Below, one piece after another: positions 47,658 through 56,847 of a DNA stretch of 64,000 bases. The notes beneath the pieces were generated by a model that worked only from the letters and a program-made list of their open reading frames with translations, had not been told where the DNA came from and searched no databases. This DNA is from Comamonas aquatica NBRC 14918 (lineage in GTDB: Bacteria; Pseudomonadota; Gammaproteobacteria; Burkholderiales; Burkholderiaceae_C). Numbering within the stretch: position 1 is the first letter of the stretch; each line of letters starts with the position of its first letter. The position numbers were made by a program, and so were the translations under genes. The DNA is taken from the NCBI RefSeq assembly GCF_000739875.1, contig NZ_BBJR01000001.1, forward strand, positions 62,001 to 126,000. Direction: 5' to 3'.

Positions 47658-47684
47658 GGGCGCGAATTTACCCTAAATCCGCCC
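47658..47684. promoter_or_regulatory. Imperfect inverted repeat upstream of accB
   Basis: GGGCGCGAATTTA and TAAATCCGCCC are arms around CCC, with one mismatch and a 2-nt bulge. It lies 29-55 nt before the accB start. It is a candidate operator or 5'-UTR stem; nothing identifies a binding protein. Confidence 0.35.
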
Positions 47685-47763
47685 TTCTGCGCGCTTTGTT
47701 AGATATTTTTCGCCATCGCCATTGAGGTTTTTTTGATGAAACCCGGCTGGATGGTCGTGACCA

Positions 47764-48318
47764 CTAGCTGAAAGTGGCCCATTGCTGCAGTTCTTTTTCT
47801 GAAAGTTCGCCGATTTTACGCGCTTGCACATGACCCTTGCCGTCCAACAAGATGGTGAACGGCAAGCCCCCATTGATATTGCCCAGGCTGCGTGTCAGCG
47901 TGACCCCGCCGGCACCGGCCAGGGCCACGGGAAAGCTCAGGGGTTGGCGCGCCAGCCATTTGTTCACGGCGGCCGCCTGGTCCACGGCAATGCCCAGCAC
48001 GCGCACGGCATGCGCCCCGCGCGCAGCCTGGGCCTGGGCAAACTGGTTGATCAAGGGCAGCTCGCGCACACAGGGGGGGCACCAGGTGGCCCAGAAATTC
48101 ACCAGCAAGGGCTGTCCGCGCAGGGAGGCCAGGGACAGTACGCCCCCCTCGGGCTGCTGCAGCTGCAATTGCCAGAACGCCTCCAGGGCGGCGTCGTTGC
48201 TGGTGGTGCTGCGGGTTTGCTCCCAGGCCAGCCAGGCGCCGCCTGCGGCCGCGGTCAGCGCCACCCCACCGGCCAACCAGCGCCGCCGCGCCACGGACAT
48301 GGGCGGGTGCGCGCTCAT
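47764..48318 (-). CDS. TlpA/ResA-type membrane-anchored thioredoxin
   Basis: TlpA-like proteins reduce disulfides on the periplasmic side, often in cytochrome c maturation. The 184-residue protein has an N-terminal anchor or Tat-like signal (RRRWLAGGVALTAAAGGAWL, about 11-30) and a thioredoxin fold with WCPPC active site at Cys80/Cys83 in VNFWATWCPPCVREL. GLPFTILLD near 154 contains the cis-Pro. It overlaps the unknown gene upstream by 4 nt, so the two are cotranscribed. The partner protein is unknown. Confidence 0.92.
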   Translation of the reverse strand: MSAHPPMSVARRRWLAGGVALTAAAGGAWLAWEQTRSTTSNDAALEAFWQLQLQQPEGGVLSLASLRGQPLLVNFWATWCPPCVRELPLINQFAQAQAARGAHAVRVLGIAVDQAAAVNKWLARQPLSFPVALAGAGGVTLTRSLGNINGGLPFTILLDGKGHVQARKIGELSEKELQQWATFS

Positions 48319-48914
48319 ACCGCCTCCTCGGCCAGCAGCTGGCGCACGGCCTCGGCGTCGCCACGCTGGCTGCGCCCTTGTGCATCGTTGCGGCGGGCCC
48401 CGCGCAGGTCGTCATAGTCGTACACCATCAGGTGCACGCCCACCACTTCGTTCAGGGGCTTGCACAGGCTGCTGATGCTCAGCGCATCCACCGCCTCGCC
48501 ATGGAAGCCTGCCACCTGGGTCACGTCGTACTGGACGTTGTTGTTGATCAGCGCAATCTCGGCCGACTTGGAGTCGTCGCAAAACAGCTGGATATAGATG
48601 TCGGAGTTGCGCGTGGCCGTGCCGCGCCACACGGCACCGGCCAGGTGGGGGCGGAACTCCTGCAGCCGGTCCATCCACACCAGGGCCAGCTCGCGCAGGG
48701 CCCGCAGCTCCTGCGGCTGGGTGTCGGCGCAAAAGATCTCGATGTATTCGCGCACGGCGGCTTCCAGCGCATCGTTGTCCGGCAAGGGGGTGCGCGGCGG
48801 CAACCCCAGTTGCTTGGCGGCGCGGCGTTTGGCGGGGCCCCATTCCAGCCCTTCTTCCACCACCATGCGGGCGGCAGTCTGGGCGATTTCGTGCAGGGCG
48901 GAAGATGAATGCAT
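48315..48914 (-). CDS. Conserved protein of unknown function
   Basis: I do not recognise a characterised family in this 199-residue soluble protein. The N-terminal part is helical (ALHEIAQTAARMVVEEGLEW; AKRRAAKQLGLPPRTPLPDN). The middle contains AVWRGTATRNSDIYIQLFCD and SAEIALINNNVQYDV, a pattern that recalls a nucleotidyltransferase-like sheet with acidic residues, but no GS-DxD signature is seen. The C-terminus includes LMVYDYDDLRGARRND. It overlaps the TlpA gene by 4 nt and is divergent from mpl over 418 nt. Start 48914 was chosen over 48932. Confidence 0.75.
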   Translation of the reverse strand: MHSSSALHEIAQTAARMVVEEGLEWGPAKRRAAKQLGLPPRTPLPDNDALEAAVREYIEIFCADTQPQELRALRELALVWMDRLQEFRPHLAGAVWRGTATRNSDIYIQLFCDDSKSAEIALINNNVQYDVTQVAGFHGEAVDALSISSLCKPLNEVVGVHLMVYDYDDLRGARRNDAQGRSQRGDAEAVRQLLAEEAV

Positions 48915-49332
48915 GCCGTGTTCTCTGGTCAACCATCAAAGCCCCGATTATGGGAAGCCAGCGGCCACCCGGGTGGCAGACAGCCCGTCGCCCCCAGGGG
49001 TTAAAGCCCGGCACTGCCCGATGGCCCCCATCCCTGGCGCCCCCCATGGCCGCCCGCTGCCCAGCCGCCCTGCATCGGACTGTGCCTGTATGCTATCTAA
49101 AACAAGAGCTGATTGCGCTGATAGAACGAGCATTTGCTGCCCATATCTATCTGAAGTGCTTGCTGATGCTGCGCAGATCGCTACTGTTTCCATGGATTGC
49201 GGCTGTTACCGCTGCTTGCACCGGCTGCCGCCAGACAGCCAGCGTGGCGGGCGAAGCCACCAGGGAACGCCACCGAGGCCGCCTGCCCCCGCCGATGGCA
49301 GCACAAGCATGAACACGCCCTAGAATCCGGGC
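48915..49332. other. Intergenic region between the unknown gene and mpl, with a dispersed-repeat relic
   Basis: There is no convincing coding frame. Positions 49100-49155 contain AACAAGAGCTGATTGCGCTG, then ATAGAACGAGCATTTGCTGC, a weak member of the dispersed repeat family, followed by more of the same AT-richer sequence to about 49200. The promoters of two divergent genes must lie here, but I cannot assign boxes. Confidence 0.5.
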
Positions 49333-50733
<1,401 letters not shown>

Positions 50734-50760
50734 CCGCACGCGCCTGGCAACTTAGCAATA

Positions 50761-50791
50761 AAAAAACCGACTGTCCCCAGTCGGTTTTTTT
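50761..50791. terminator. Bidirectional intrinsic terminator after mpl
   Basis: AAAAAACCGACT, GTCCCC, AGTCGGTTTTTTT: a perfect stem with T runs on both strands. It serves mpl and the convergent unknown gene. Confidence 0.9.
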
Positions 50792-50837
50792 GTGGCGGCC
50801 CGGCGCGCTGCAGCTGCAGCGGGCGGGTGGCGCGGAC

Positions 50838-51149
50838 TCAATAAGTCACGGTCATCCCGGCCACATCGACCTTGATCATCGGACGCGCCAGCACGGCATG
50901 GGCCGCGCGCGCATAGGTCTGAAACCAGGCCTCATCGCCCAGACGGCGGGCACCGGCCTCGCGCGCCACCACCAGCACCTTGTCAGCCAACAGCACCTTG
51001 CCGCTGGGCCGCAGGGGCTCGCAATCCAGGGCGGTAAACTGCTCATCCAGCCAGCGGCGCGCCTCTTCGTTGCCCATGGGTGCCAGGCGGTCCACATCGG
51101 CACGGAACTGCTGGTCGGCGCTGAGTTGCACAATGACTTCACTGATCAT
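50838..51149 (-). CDS. Small conserved-looking protein of unknown function
   Basis: The 103-residue protein has no membrane segment or signal. It begins MISEVIVQLSADQQFRADVD, has RRWLDEQFTALDCEPLRPSG and VLLADKVLVVAREAGARRLG in the middle and ends in MIKVDVAGMTVTY. GGAAAGG lies 7 nt before ATG 51149, which fixes the start within a longer open frame. Family and role are not recognised. It lies between mpl and aroG. Confidence 0.7.
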   Translation of the reverse strand: MISEVIVQLSADQQFRADVDRLAPMGNEEARRWLDEQFTALDCEPLRPSGKVLLADKVLVVAREAGARRLGDEAWFQTYARAAHAVLARPMIKVDVAGMTVTY

Positions 51150-51250
51150 GGGGAGCCTTTCCGAAAAGCGGTGTTCCTTGGCGCTGCAGCGGGCCCCGTA
51201 CGCCCCGGGGCGTGAAGAAGGGGTGCCCGCTGGACACCACGGAAACATAT

Positions 51251-51300
51251 AGAAAACAAGAGCTACCTACACAATACCAGCAAGCGTTTGCGGCAAAAGT
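51251..51300 (+). repeat. Dispersed hairpin repeat, degenerate copy
   Basis: AGAAAACAAGAGCTACCTAC, then a short loop and CCAGCAAGCGTTTGCGGC. AACAAGAGCT is shared with the copy at 49100. It lies between aroG and the unknown gene. Confidence 0.45.
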
Positions 51301-51363
51301 CACTGCAAAGACAATCCCCGCAGATCTTCACCACGCAGGGCCTGCCGGGCAGGCCCTGCACGC

Positions 51364-52524
51364 TCAGGCCGCCACGGCGGCAACGGCCTGGGGCTGCACC
51401 ACGCCGCGGCGTTTTTGCACGGCGCCCGACAGGCGATCCAACACCTCCAGCGTATCGTTCCAGCCGATGCAAGCATCGGTGATGCTCTGGCCATAGTGCA
51501 GGCCGCAGATCTGGTCCTTGCCGGGGGTGAACTTCTGCGCCCCTGCGACCAGGTGACTTTCCAGCATGACACCGAAGATGCTGCGCGAACCGGCTTCCAT
51601 CTGCGCCGCAATGTCGGCCACCACGTCCTTCTGGCGCTCGTGCTGCTTCAGGCTGTTGGCATGGCTGCAGTCCACCATCAGGCTGGCGGGCAGGCCGGCC
51701 TTGCCCAGGTCGGCACAGGCCGCCTGCACGCTAGCGTCGTCGTAATTCGGCGTCTTGCCGCCGCGCAGGATGACGTGGCAATCCTGGTTGCCGGCGGTGT
51801 GGACGATGGCCACCTGGCCGTTCTTGTGCACGGACAGGAAGTGGTGGCCATGGCTGGCGGACTGGATGGCATCGGTGGCGATGCGGATGTTGCCGTCCGT
51901 GCCGTTCTTGAAACCGATGGGCGCCGAGATGCCCGAAGCCAGTTCGCGGTGGATCTGGCTTTCGGTGGTGCGTGCACCGATGGCGCCCCAGCTGATCAGG
52001 TCACCGATGTACTGGGGCGAGATCACGTCCAGGAACTCGCTGGCCGCCGGCACGCCCAGACGGTTGATGTCGATCAGCAGCTGGCGGGCAATGCGCAGGC
52101 CCTCGTCGATGCGGTAGCTGCCGTCCAGGTAGGGGTCGTTGATCAAGCCCTTCCAGCCGACGGTGGTGCGGGGCTTTTCGAAGTACACGCGCATCACGAC
52201 TTCCAGCGTGTCCTTGTACTGCTCGCGCACATCGGCCAGACGGCGGGCGTAATCCAGCGCAGCCGCTGGGTCGTGGATGGAACAAGGTCCGACAATCACC
52301 AGCAGCCGGTCGTCGTTGCGCCCATGCATGATGTTGCGGATGGCGCGGCGCGTGTTGCTGACCAGCGACTCCACGGGTGTGCCTTGGATGGGGAAGAAGC
52401 GGATGAGGTGCTCGGGAGGGGGCAACACGGTAATGTCCTTGATACGTTCGTCGTCAGTCTGGCCAGTCTTTTGTACAGAGCTGCGATACCAAGCGTCGCC
52501 GGTGGAGTTGTTGTGAGCGTTCAT
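51364..52524 (-). CDS. aroG: 3-deoxy-7-phosphoheptulonate (DAHP) synthase, class I
   Basis: The enzyme condenses phosphoenolpyruvate and erythrose 4-phosphate, the first step to aromatic amino acids. The 386-residue protein has LLVIVGPCSIHDPAAALDYA near 74, EKPRTTVGWKGLINDPYLDG near 115, RTTESQIHRELASG near 183, VHTAGNQDCHVILRGGKTPN near 240 and LMVDCSHANSLKQ near 280 with metal-ligand residues. The C-terminal Ala/Val tail is variable. Which amino acid inhibits it cannot be read with confidence. Its leader encodes a Phe/Tyr/Trp-rich peptide followed by a terminator, so attenuation by aromatic amino acids is likely. Confidence 0.96.
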   Translation of the reverse strand: MNAHNNSTGDAWYRSSVQKTGQTDDERIKDITVLPPPEHLIRFFPIQGTPVESLVSNTRRAIRNIMHGRNDDRLLVIVGPCSIHDPAAALDYARRLADVREQYKDTLEVVMRVYFEKPRTTVGWKGLINDPYLDGSYRIDEGLRIARQLLIDINRLGVPAASEFLDVISPQYIGDLISWGAIGARTTESQIHRELASGISAPIGFKNGTDGNIRIATDAIQSASHGHHFLSVHKNGQVAIVHTAGNQDCHVILRGGKTPNYDDASVQAACADLGKAGLPASLMVDCSHANSLKQHERQKDVVADIAAQMEAGSRSIFGVMLESHLVAGAQKFTPGKDQICGLHYGQSITDACIGWNDTLEVLDRLSGAVQKRRGVVQPQAVAAVAA

Positions 52525-52565
52525 GTCTGCCTCGTGGTCCTGTGGAGTGTTGGAATAGATGGGTG

Positions 52566-52606
52566 AAAAAAAACCGCCGGGCTTTTCAGCTTCGGCGGTT
52601 TTTTGG
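52566..52606 (-). terminator. Attenuator terminator in the aroG leader
   Basis: On the minus strand AAAACCGCCG (52602-52593) and CGGCGGTTTT (52579-52570) form a perfect 10-bp stem with a 13-nt loop, ending in eight T residues. It lies 42 nt before the aroG ATG, not after a gene. GGCGG at 52645-52641, within the last codons of the leader peptide, can pair with the CCGCC of the first arm, giving a possible antiterminator. Confidence 0.85.
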
Positions 52607-52636
52607 AGGGTGTTCGTGTGTGCGAGCGCTTGCCTC

Positions 52637-52693
52637 TCATCCGCCTGGGACCGAGAACCAAAAGTAAAAATAGAAAGCGCTACGTACTTGCAT
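52637..52693 (-). CDS. aroG leader peptide, rich in aromatic residues
   Basis: The frame ATG 52693-52691 to TGA 52639-52637 encodes 18 residues: MQVRSAFYFYFWFSVPGG. Seven successive codons are aromatic (four Phe, two Tyr, one Trp). It is followed by a terminator hairpin and then aroG. This is the layout of ribosome-mediated attenuation: stalling at aromatic codons would leave downstream RNA free to form an antiterminator. AGCGCTT (52625-52631) and AAGCGCT (52675-52681) could form the competing 1:2 hairpin. No clear Shine-Dalgarno is seen. A possible TTGCAG-N17-TAAAGT promoter ends about 8 nt before the ATG, so the leader may be nearly leaderless. Confidence 0.85.
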   Translation of the reverse strand: MQVRSAFYFYFWFSVPGG

Positions 52694-52775
52694 GGCGAAA
52701 GACTTTAACACCAGGAATCGTGCACTGCAACACAACCCAGCACACACGATTCAGGAAAAAACCAAAAACACCTAT

Positions 52776-52811
52776 AAAAAAGGCTGATTCATCGAAACAA
52801 ATCAGCCTTTC
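52776..52811 (-). terminator. Intrinsic terminator after tldD
   Basis: On the minus strand AAAGGCTGATT and AATCAGCCTTT arms surround a 9-nt loop and are followed by TTTTTT. It closes the tldD transcript 38 nt past its stop, so the hairpin at 52566-52606 belongs to a separate aroG leader. Confidence 0.88.
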
Positions 52812-52848
52812 TAGCAATCAGCACAGGAATACTGCAAACAATTCCAAA

Positions 52849-54318
52849 TTAAGCCGTACCACCCACGGTCAACCCGTCGATGCGCATGGTCGGTTGCCCC
52901 ACCCCCACGGGCACGCTCTGGCCTTCCTTGCCGCAGGTACCTACGCCGCTGTCCAGACGCATGTCATTGCCGATCAGGCTGACCTTCTTCATGCACTCCG
53001 GACCGTTGCCGACCAGCGTGGCCCCCTTGACGGGATACTGGATCTTGCCGTTCTCCACCCAGTAAGCCTGGCTGGCCGAGAACACGAACTTGCCGCTGGT
53101 GATGTCCACCTGACCGCCGCCAAAGTTGGTGGCGTACAAGCCCTTCTTGATCGAAGCGATGATTTCCTGTGGATCCTTGTCACCACCCAGCATGTAGGTG
53201 TTGGTCATGCGTGGCATGGGCAGGTGGGCATAGCTTTCGCGACGACCATTGCCGGTGGGCTTGACGCCCATCAGGCGCGCATTCAATGCATCCTGGATGT
53301 AGCCTTTCAGGATGCCGTCCTCGATCAGGACATTCGCCTGCGAGGGACAGCCTTCGTCGTCCACGTTCAACGAGCCACGGCGATCGGCCAGCGTGCCGTC
53401 GTCCAGAATCGTCACGCCCTTGGCGGCCACACGCTGACCGATGCGGCCACTGAAGGCGCTGGATCCCTTGCGGTTGAAATCGCCTTCCAGGCCATGGCCC
53501 ACGGCTTCGTGCAACAGCACGCCGGGCCAGCCAGGGCCCAGCACCACGGTCATCTCGCCGGCAGGGGCGGGTCGGGATTCCAGATTGACCAAGGCCTGGT
53601 CGACCGCTTCGTTCACATACTCGGCAATCTGTGCATCGCTGAAATAGGCCAGGCCAAAGCGGCCGCCACCACCGGAAGAGCCCACTTCACGGCGCCCGCT
53701 CTGCTCTGCAATCACGGTCACCGACAGGCGCACCAGGGGACGCACATCAGCAGCCAGCGTACCATCCGCACGCGCCACCATCACCACGTCGTACTCGCTG
53801 GCCAGGCCGGCCATCACCTGCACGATGCGCGGATCCTTGCCGCGGGCCAGGGTTTCCACCTTGCCCAGCAAGGCCACCTTCTCGGTGCTGTCCATCGTGG
53901 CGATGGGGTCGAGGCCGGGATACAAGCTGCGCGAAGGCGCCACCTTGGCCTTGGGAATGCGCACCTTGCGCTCCTGGTGGTTGCCGGAGATGGCACGCAC
54001 AGCATGGGCTGCATCCAGCAAGGAGGCCAGCGAAATGTCGTCGGAATAGGCAAACGCGGTCTTCTCGCCACTGACGGCGCGCACCCCGACACCCTGGTCG
54101 ATGGAGAAGGAGCCGGTCTTGACGATGCCTTCCTCCAGGCTCCACCCCTCGGCACGGGTGTACTGAAAGTACAGATCTGCATCGTCCACCTGGTGAGCGC
54201 GGATTTCCGCCAGCGCACGCGACAGGTGGGTTTCATCCAGGCCGAAAGGCTCTAGCAACAGTTGCCGGGCCGTGGCCAGGCGCTCGATGGTGGGTTCGCG
54301 AGAGATCATGGTTGCCAT
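52849..54318 (-). CDS. tldD: Metalloprotease TldD
   Basis: TldD acts with TldE (PmbA) as a zinc protease; in E. coli it matures the microcin B17 precursor and cleaves the CcdA antitoxin. The 489-residue protein has the metal-binding segment [20 protein letters not shown] near 262 (HExxxH), [20 protein letters not shown] near 212 and the C-terminal [20 protein letters not shown]. Its partner tldE is not in the window. It follows the YegP-like gene. The start at 54318 is the longest; 54309 is possible. Confidence 0.95.
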   Translation of the reverse strand: MATMISREPTIERLATARQLLLEPFGLDETHLSRALAEIRAHQVDDADLYFQYTRAEGWSLEEGIVKTGSFSIDQGVGVRAVSGEKTAFAYSDDISLASLLDAAHAVRAISGNHQERKVRIPKAKVAPSRSLYPGLDPIATMDSTEKVALLGKVETLARGKDPRIVQVMAGLASEYDVVMVARADGTLAADVRPLVRLSVTVIAEQSGRREVGSSGGGGRFGLAYFSDAQIAEYVNEAVDQALVNLESRPAPAGEMTVVLGPGWPGVLLHEAVGHGLEGDFNRKGSSAFSGRIGQRVAAKGVTILDDGTLADRRGSLNVDDEGCPSQANVLIEDGILKGYIQDALNARLMGVKPTGNGRRESYAHLPMPRMTNTYMLGGDKDPQEIIASIKKGLYATNFGGGQVDITSGKFVFSASQAYWVENGKIQYPVKGATLVGNGPECMKKVSLIGNDMRLDSGVGTCGKEGQSVPVGVGQPTMRIDGLTVGGTA

Positions 54319-54371
54319 TGTAGGCAGGCTGCCATGCCCTCACCACGCAGTGGTTGGCATATGGGGCCTGC

Positions 54372-54716
54372 CTATGCGGCCGCTGCGCTCTGGTCGTCCA
54401 GCGCAGCGTCCGCCGCATTCTTCATGACGGAGGCAATGCCGTTGTCACGTGCCACTCTGGAGGAATACATCTCGCTGCGGCCAATCACCTGACCATTCGT
54501 GGCCTTGAGCGTAAAGTAGGATGAGCCATCCTTGCCGTCGAGCTTGTCAAAGCGTGCCTCCAGAGGCCCATTCTTGCGCACCGACTCCACACCGTTCAAG
54601 GCGCTGGCCTTGGCCTCATACATCTCGCTGCTCAGAATGATCTGGCCGTTGACGGCATGGAGATTGAAAAAGAATTTTCCGTTCTTGGATTGCTTCAGCA
54701 CGTACTTGGCAACCAC
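54372..54716 (-). CDS. YegP family protein (two DUF1508 repeats)
   Basis: The 114-residue protein has two tandem units of about 48 residues, each ending in a shared motif: NGQIILSSEMY and NGQVIGRSEMY. Each unit is an antiparallel beta sheet plus helix in known structures. An Ala-rich tail of about 12 residues follows. The family function is not established. It is a single small gene between rodA and tldD on the same strand. Confidence 0.92.
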   Translation of the reverse strand: MVAKYVLKQSKNGKFFFNLHAVNGQIILSSEMYEAKASALNGVESVRKNGPLEARFDKLDGKDGSSYFTLKATNGQVIGRSEMYSSRVARDNGIASVMKNAADAALDDQSAAAA

Positions 54717-54828
54717 GGCTCAGGTCCTTTCAAGAAAGAAAGGCTGGCACAGACATTGGCCAGCCCTGGAGGCTTTGTACGCGAACTTGGCGCAAGAGCC
54801 CAGCCGCAGAGCCCTGGCAACCGCGGAT

Positions 54829-56001
54829 TTACAACGTGTGTTTCGGCTCCGCCATGGACAGCCGCTGCGCGCGGGCGACCGACATCAGCACCCCCAGGGC
54901 CAGCCCCAGGGTCACCATGGCCGTGCCGCCATAGCTGATGAACGGCAGGGGCACGCCGACCACGGGCAAGATGCCGCTGACCATGCCCATGTTCACGAAG
55001 GCGTAGGTGAAGAAGATCATCGCCACGGCCGAAGCCATCAGGCGGCCGAACAGGTTCTGCGCCTTGACGGCGATGGCCAGGCCACGCCAGACCAGCAGCA
55101 AAAAGCCCAGCAGCAGGCACAGGTTGCCGATCAGGCCGAACTCCTCGGAGAACGCCGCGAAGATGAAGTCGGTGGTGCGTTCGGGGATGAATTCCAGGTG
55201 GGTCTGCGTGCCGGCCATGAAACCCTTGCCCCAGACGCCGCCAGAGCCGATGGCAATCATGCCCTGGATGATGTGGAAGCCCCGGCCCAGCGGGTCGCGC
55301 ATCGGGTCCAGCAGGGTGCACACCCGGGTGCGCTGGTAGTCGTGCAGGAAGTACCAGCTCATGCCGTCCTGGCACAGCCAGGGCTCGTTCCAGATCAGCC
55401 AGGCGATGCCCACGGCCCCCAGCACCACGGGCGGCACCACCAGTTTCCACGGCAGGCCGGCAAAAAAGATCACCGACAGGCCCGCTGCCATCACCAGCAG
55501 GGCCGTACCCAGGTCCGGCTGCTTCATGATCAGGGCCACAGGTACCATCAGCAGCACAAAGGCGACCACGAAGTCGATGGCCCGCAGCACGCCCTCCCGC
55601 TGGTGGAACCACCAGGCCAGCATCAGCGGGCCGGCGATCTTCAAAATCTCGGAGGGCTGGATCACCACGCCCACGTTCACCCAGCGCTGCGCCCCTTTGC
55701 GCGTGATGCCGAACAGCAACACCGCCACCAGTAGCACCACCCCCAGGGTGTACAAGGGCACGGCCACGGCCATCAGCTTGTGCGGGGGGATCTGGGCCAC
55801 CACGAACAGGATGGCCGCCGCCAGCAGCATGTTGCGCCCATGGTCGACAAAGCGCGTGCCATGGTCGTAGCCGGCCGAATACATGGCCAGCAGGCCCAGG
55901 GACGCCATGCCGGCGATGATCAGCAGCAAAAGCGGATCAAAGCCACGAAACAGCGGCAAGATGCGTTGGAGAATGTTGGGCTTGTCAAATTCGGCGGCCA
56001 T
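54829..56001 (-). CDS. rodA: Rod shape-determining protein RodA (SEDS glycosyltransferase)
   Basis: RodA polymerises lipid II into glycan strands with PBP2 during cell elongation. The 390-residue protein has about ten membrane helices. SEDS hallmarks are visible: AQRWVNVGVVIQPSEILKIA near 105, MKQPDLGTALLVMAAGLSVI near 165, FIPERTTDFIFAAFSEEFG near 290 and GVPLPFISYGGTAMVTLGLA near 355. Cell wall genes mpl, nagZ and mtgA also lie in this window, but mrdA (PBP2), often beside rodA, is not immediately downstream here. It lies upstream of the YegP-like gene by 112 nt with no signal seen. Confidence 0.96.
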   Translation of the reverse strand: MAAEFDKPNILQRILPLFRGFDPLLLLIIAGMASLGLLAMYSAGYDHGTRFVDHGRNMLLAAAILFVVAQIPPHKLMAVAVPLYTLGVVLLVAVLLFGITRKGAQRWVNVGVVIQPSEILKIAGPLMLAWWFHQREGVLRAIDFVVAFVLLMVPVALIMKQPDLGTALLVMAAGLSVIFFAGLPWKLVVPPVVLGAVGIAWLIWNEPWLCQDGMSWYFLHDYQRTRVCTLLDPMRDPLGRGFHIIQGMIAIGSGGVWGKGFMAGTQTHLEFIPERTTDFIFAAFSEEFGLIGNLCLLLGFLLLVWRGLAIAVKAQNLFGRLMASAVAMIFFTYAFVNMGMVSGILPVVGVPLPFISYGGTAMVTLGLALGVLMSVARAQRLSMAEPKHTL

Positions 56002-56091
56002 AGTCCACCATTATCTGCTGCCCGCTTTGCCCCTGGAACGTGTGGACGCTCACCAGCGGCGCAGCACCCGCCCATCCACAGACACCTGCCC

Positions 56092-56676
56092 ATGCCCACC
56101 ACCCACCTGCTGTACCTGCACGGTTTTCGCTCCTCGCCCCAGTCCACCAAGGCCCGCACCATGGCCGAGTACGTACAGCGCCGGCACCCGCAGGTGAGCT
56201 GGTACTGCCCGCAGCTGCCGCCCTCGCCGCGCGCCGCGATGGAGCTGGTGATGGCGCAGGTGCGCGACTGGCCCGGCGAGCGCATGGCGGTGATCGGCTC
56301 TTCGCTGGGTGGCTACTACGCCACCTGGGTGGCGCACCAGAAGCACTGCAAGGCCGTGCTGCTCAACCCCGCCGTCTGGCCGGACCACTCGCTGGAGCAG
56401 TACATCGGCCAGCAGACCAGTTGGCACCACCCCGAGGAAGCCTTCTTCTTCCGCCCCGAATACATTCAGGAGCTGCGCGACCTGGCCCTGCACGAACAGG
56501 CCGCCACCGCCCCGCAGTTGGGCGTGTTTGCCAAGGGCGACGAGGTGCTGGACTGGCGCCAGATGGTGGCGCGCTACCCCGAGGCCGAGCAGCTCATCCT
56601 GGAAGGCGGCGACCACGCCCTCAGCGACTTTGACAGCCACCTCTCGCGCATCCTGGACTTCCTGGACCTGGCCTGA
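56092..56676 (+). CDS. YqiA/YcfP-family alpha/beta hydrolase
   Basis: This 194-residue esterase-like protein has LLYLHGFRSSPQSTKARTMA at the start (oxyanion region), the nucleophile Ser in VIGSSLGGYYATW near 71, Asp in GDEVLDW near 148 and His in EGGDHALSDFD near 176. It is the usual length of YqiA. The natural substrate is unknown. It is divergent from rodA across 90 nt. Confidence 0.92.
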   Translation: MPTTHLLYLHGFRSSPQSTKARTMAEYVQRRHPQVSWYCPQLPPSPRAAMELVMAQVRDWPGERMAVIGSSLGGYYATWVAHQKHCKAVLLNPAVWPDHSLEQYIGQQTSWHHPEEAFFFRPEYIQELRDLALHEQAATAPQLGVFAKGDEVLDWRQMVARYPEAEQLILEGGDHALSDFDSHLSRILDFLDLA

Positions 56677-56684
56677 AGCCAAAA

Positions 56685-56738
56685 ACATAGCGGATGGCGC
56701 ACGTTGCACAAGCACTTCAGGCTGAAAATGCTTTGAAA
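56685..56738 (+). repeat. Dispersed hairpin repeat, degenerate copy
   Basis: AACATAGCGGATGGCGCACG, then TTGCACAAGCACTTCAGGCT and GAAAATGCTTTG. It resembles the family only at ATAGC and the CAAGCAC/GCTTTG arms. It lies before the RNB ribonuclease gene. Confidence 0.4.
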
Positions 56739-56847
56739 CGACCGTTGCACCTGCGCAGCCCACTTTGCTTTGGATAGCTTGCCGCTGGCACCGCCGCCGC
56801 GGGCAAGCGCCCTCCGGGGGAAATTCGCGGCGTGGGACAATCGCGGC

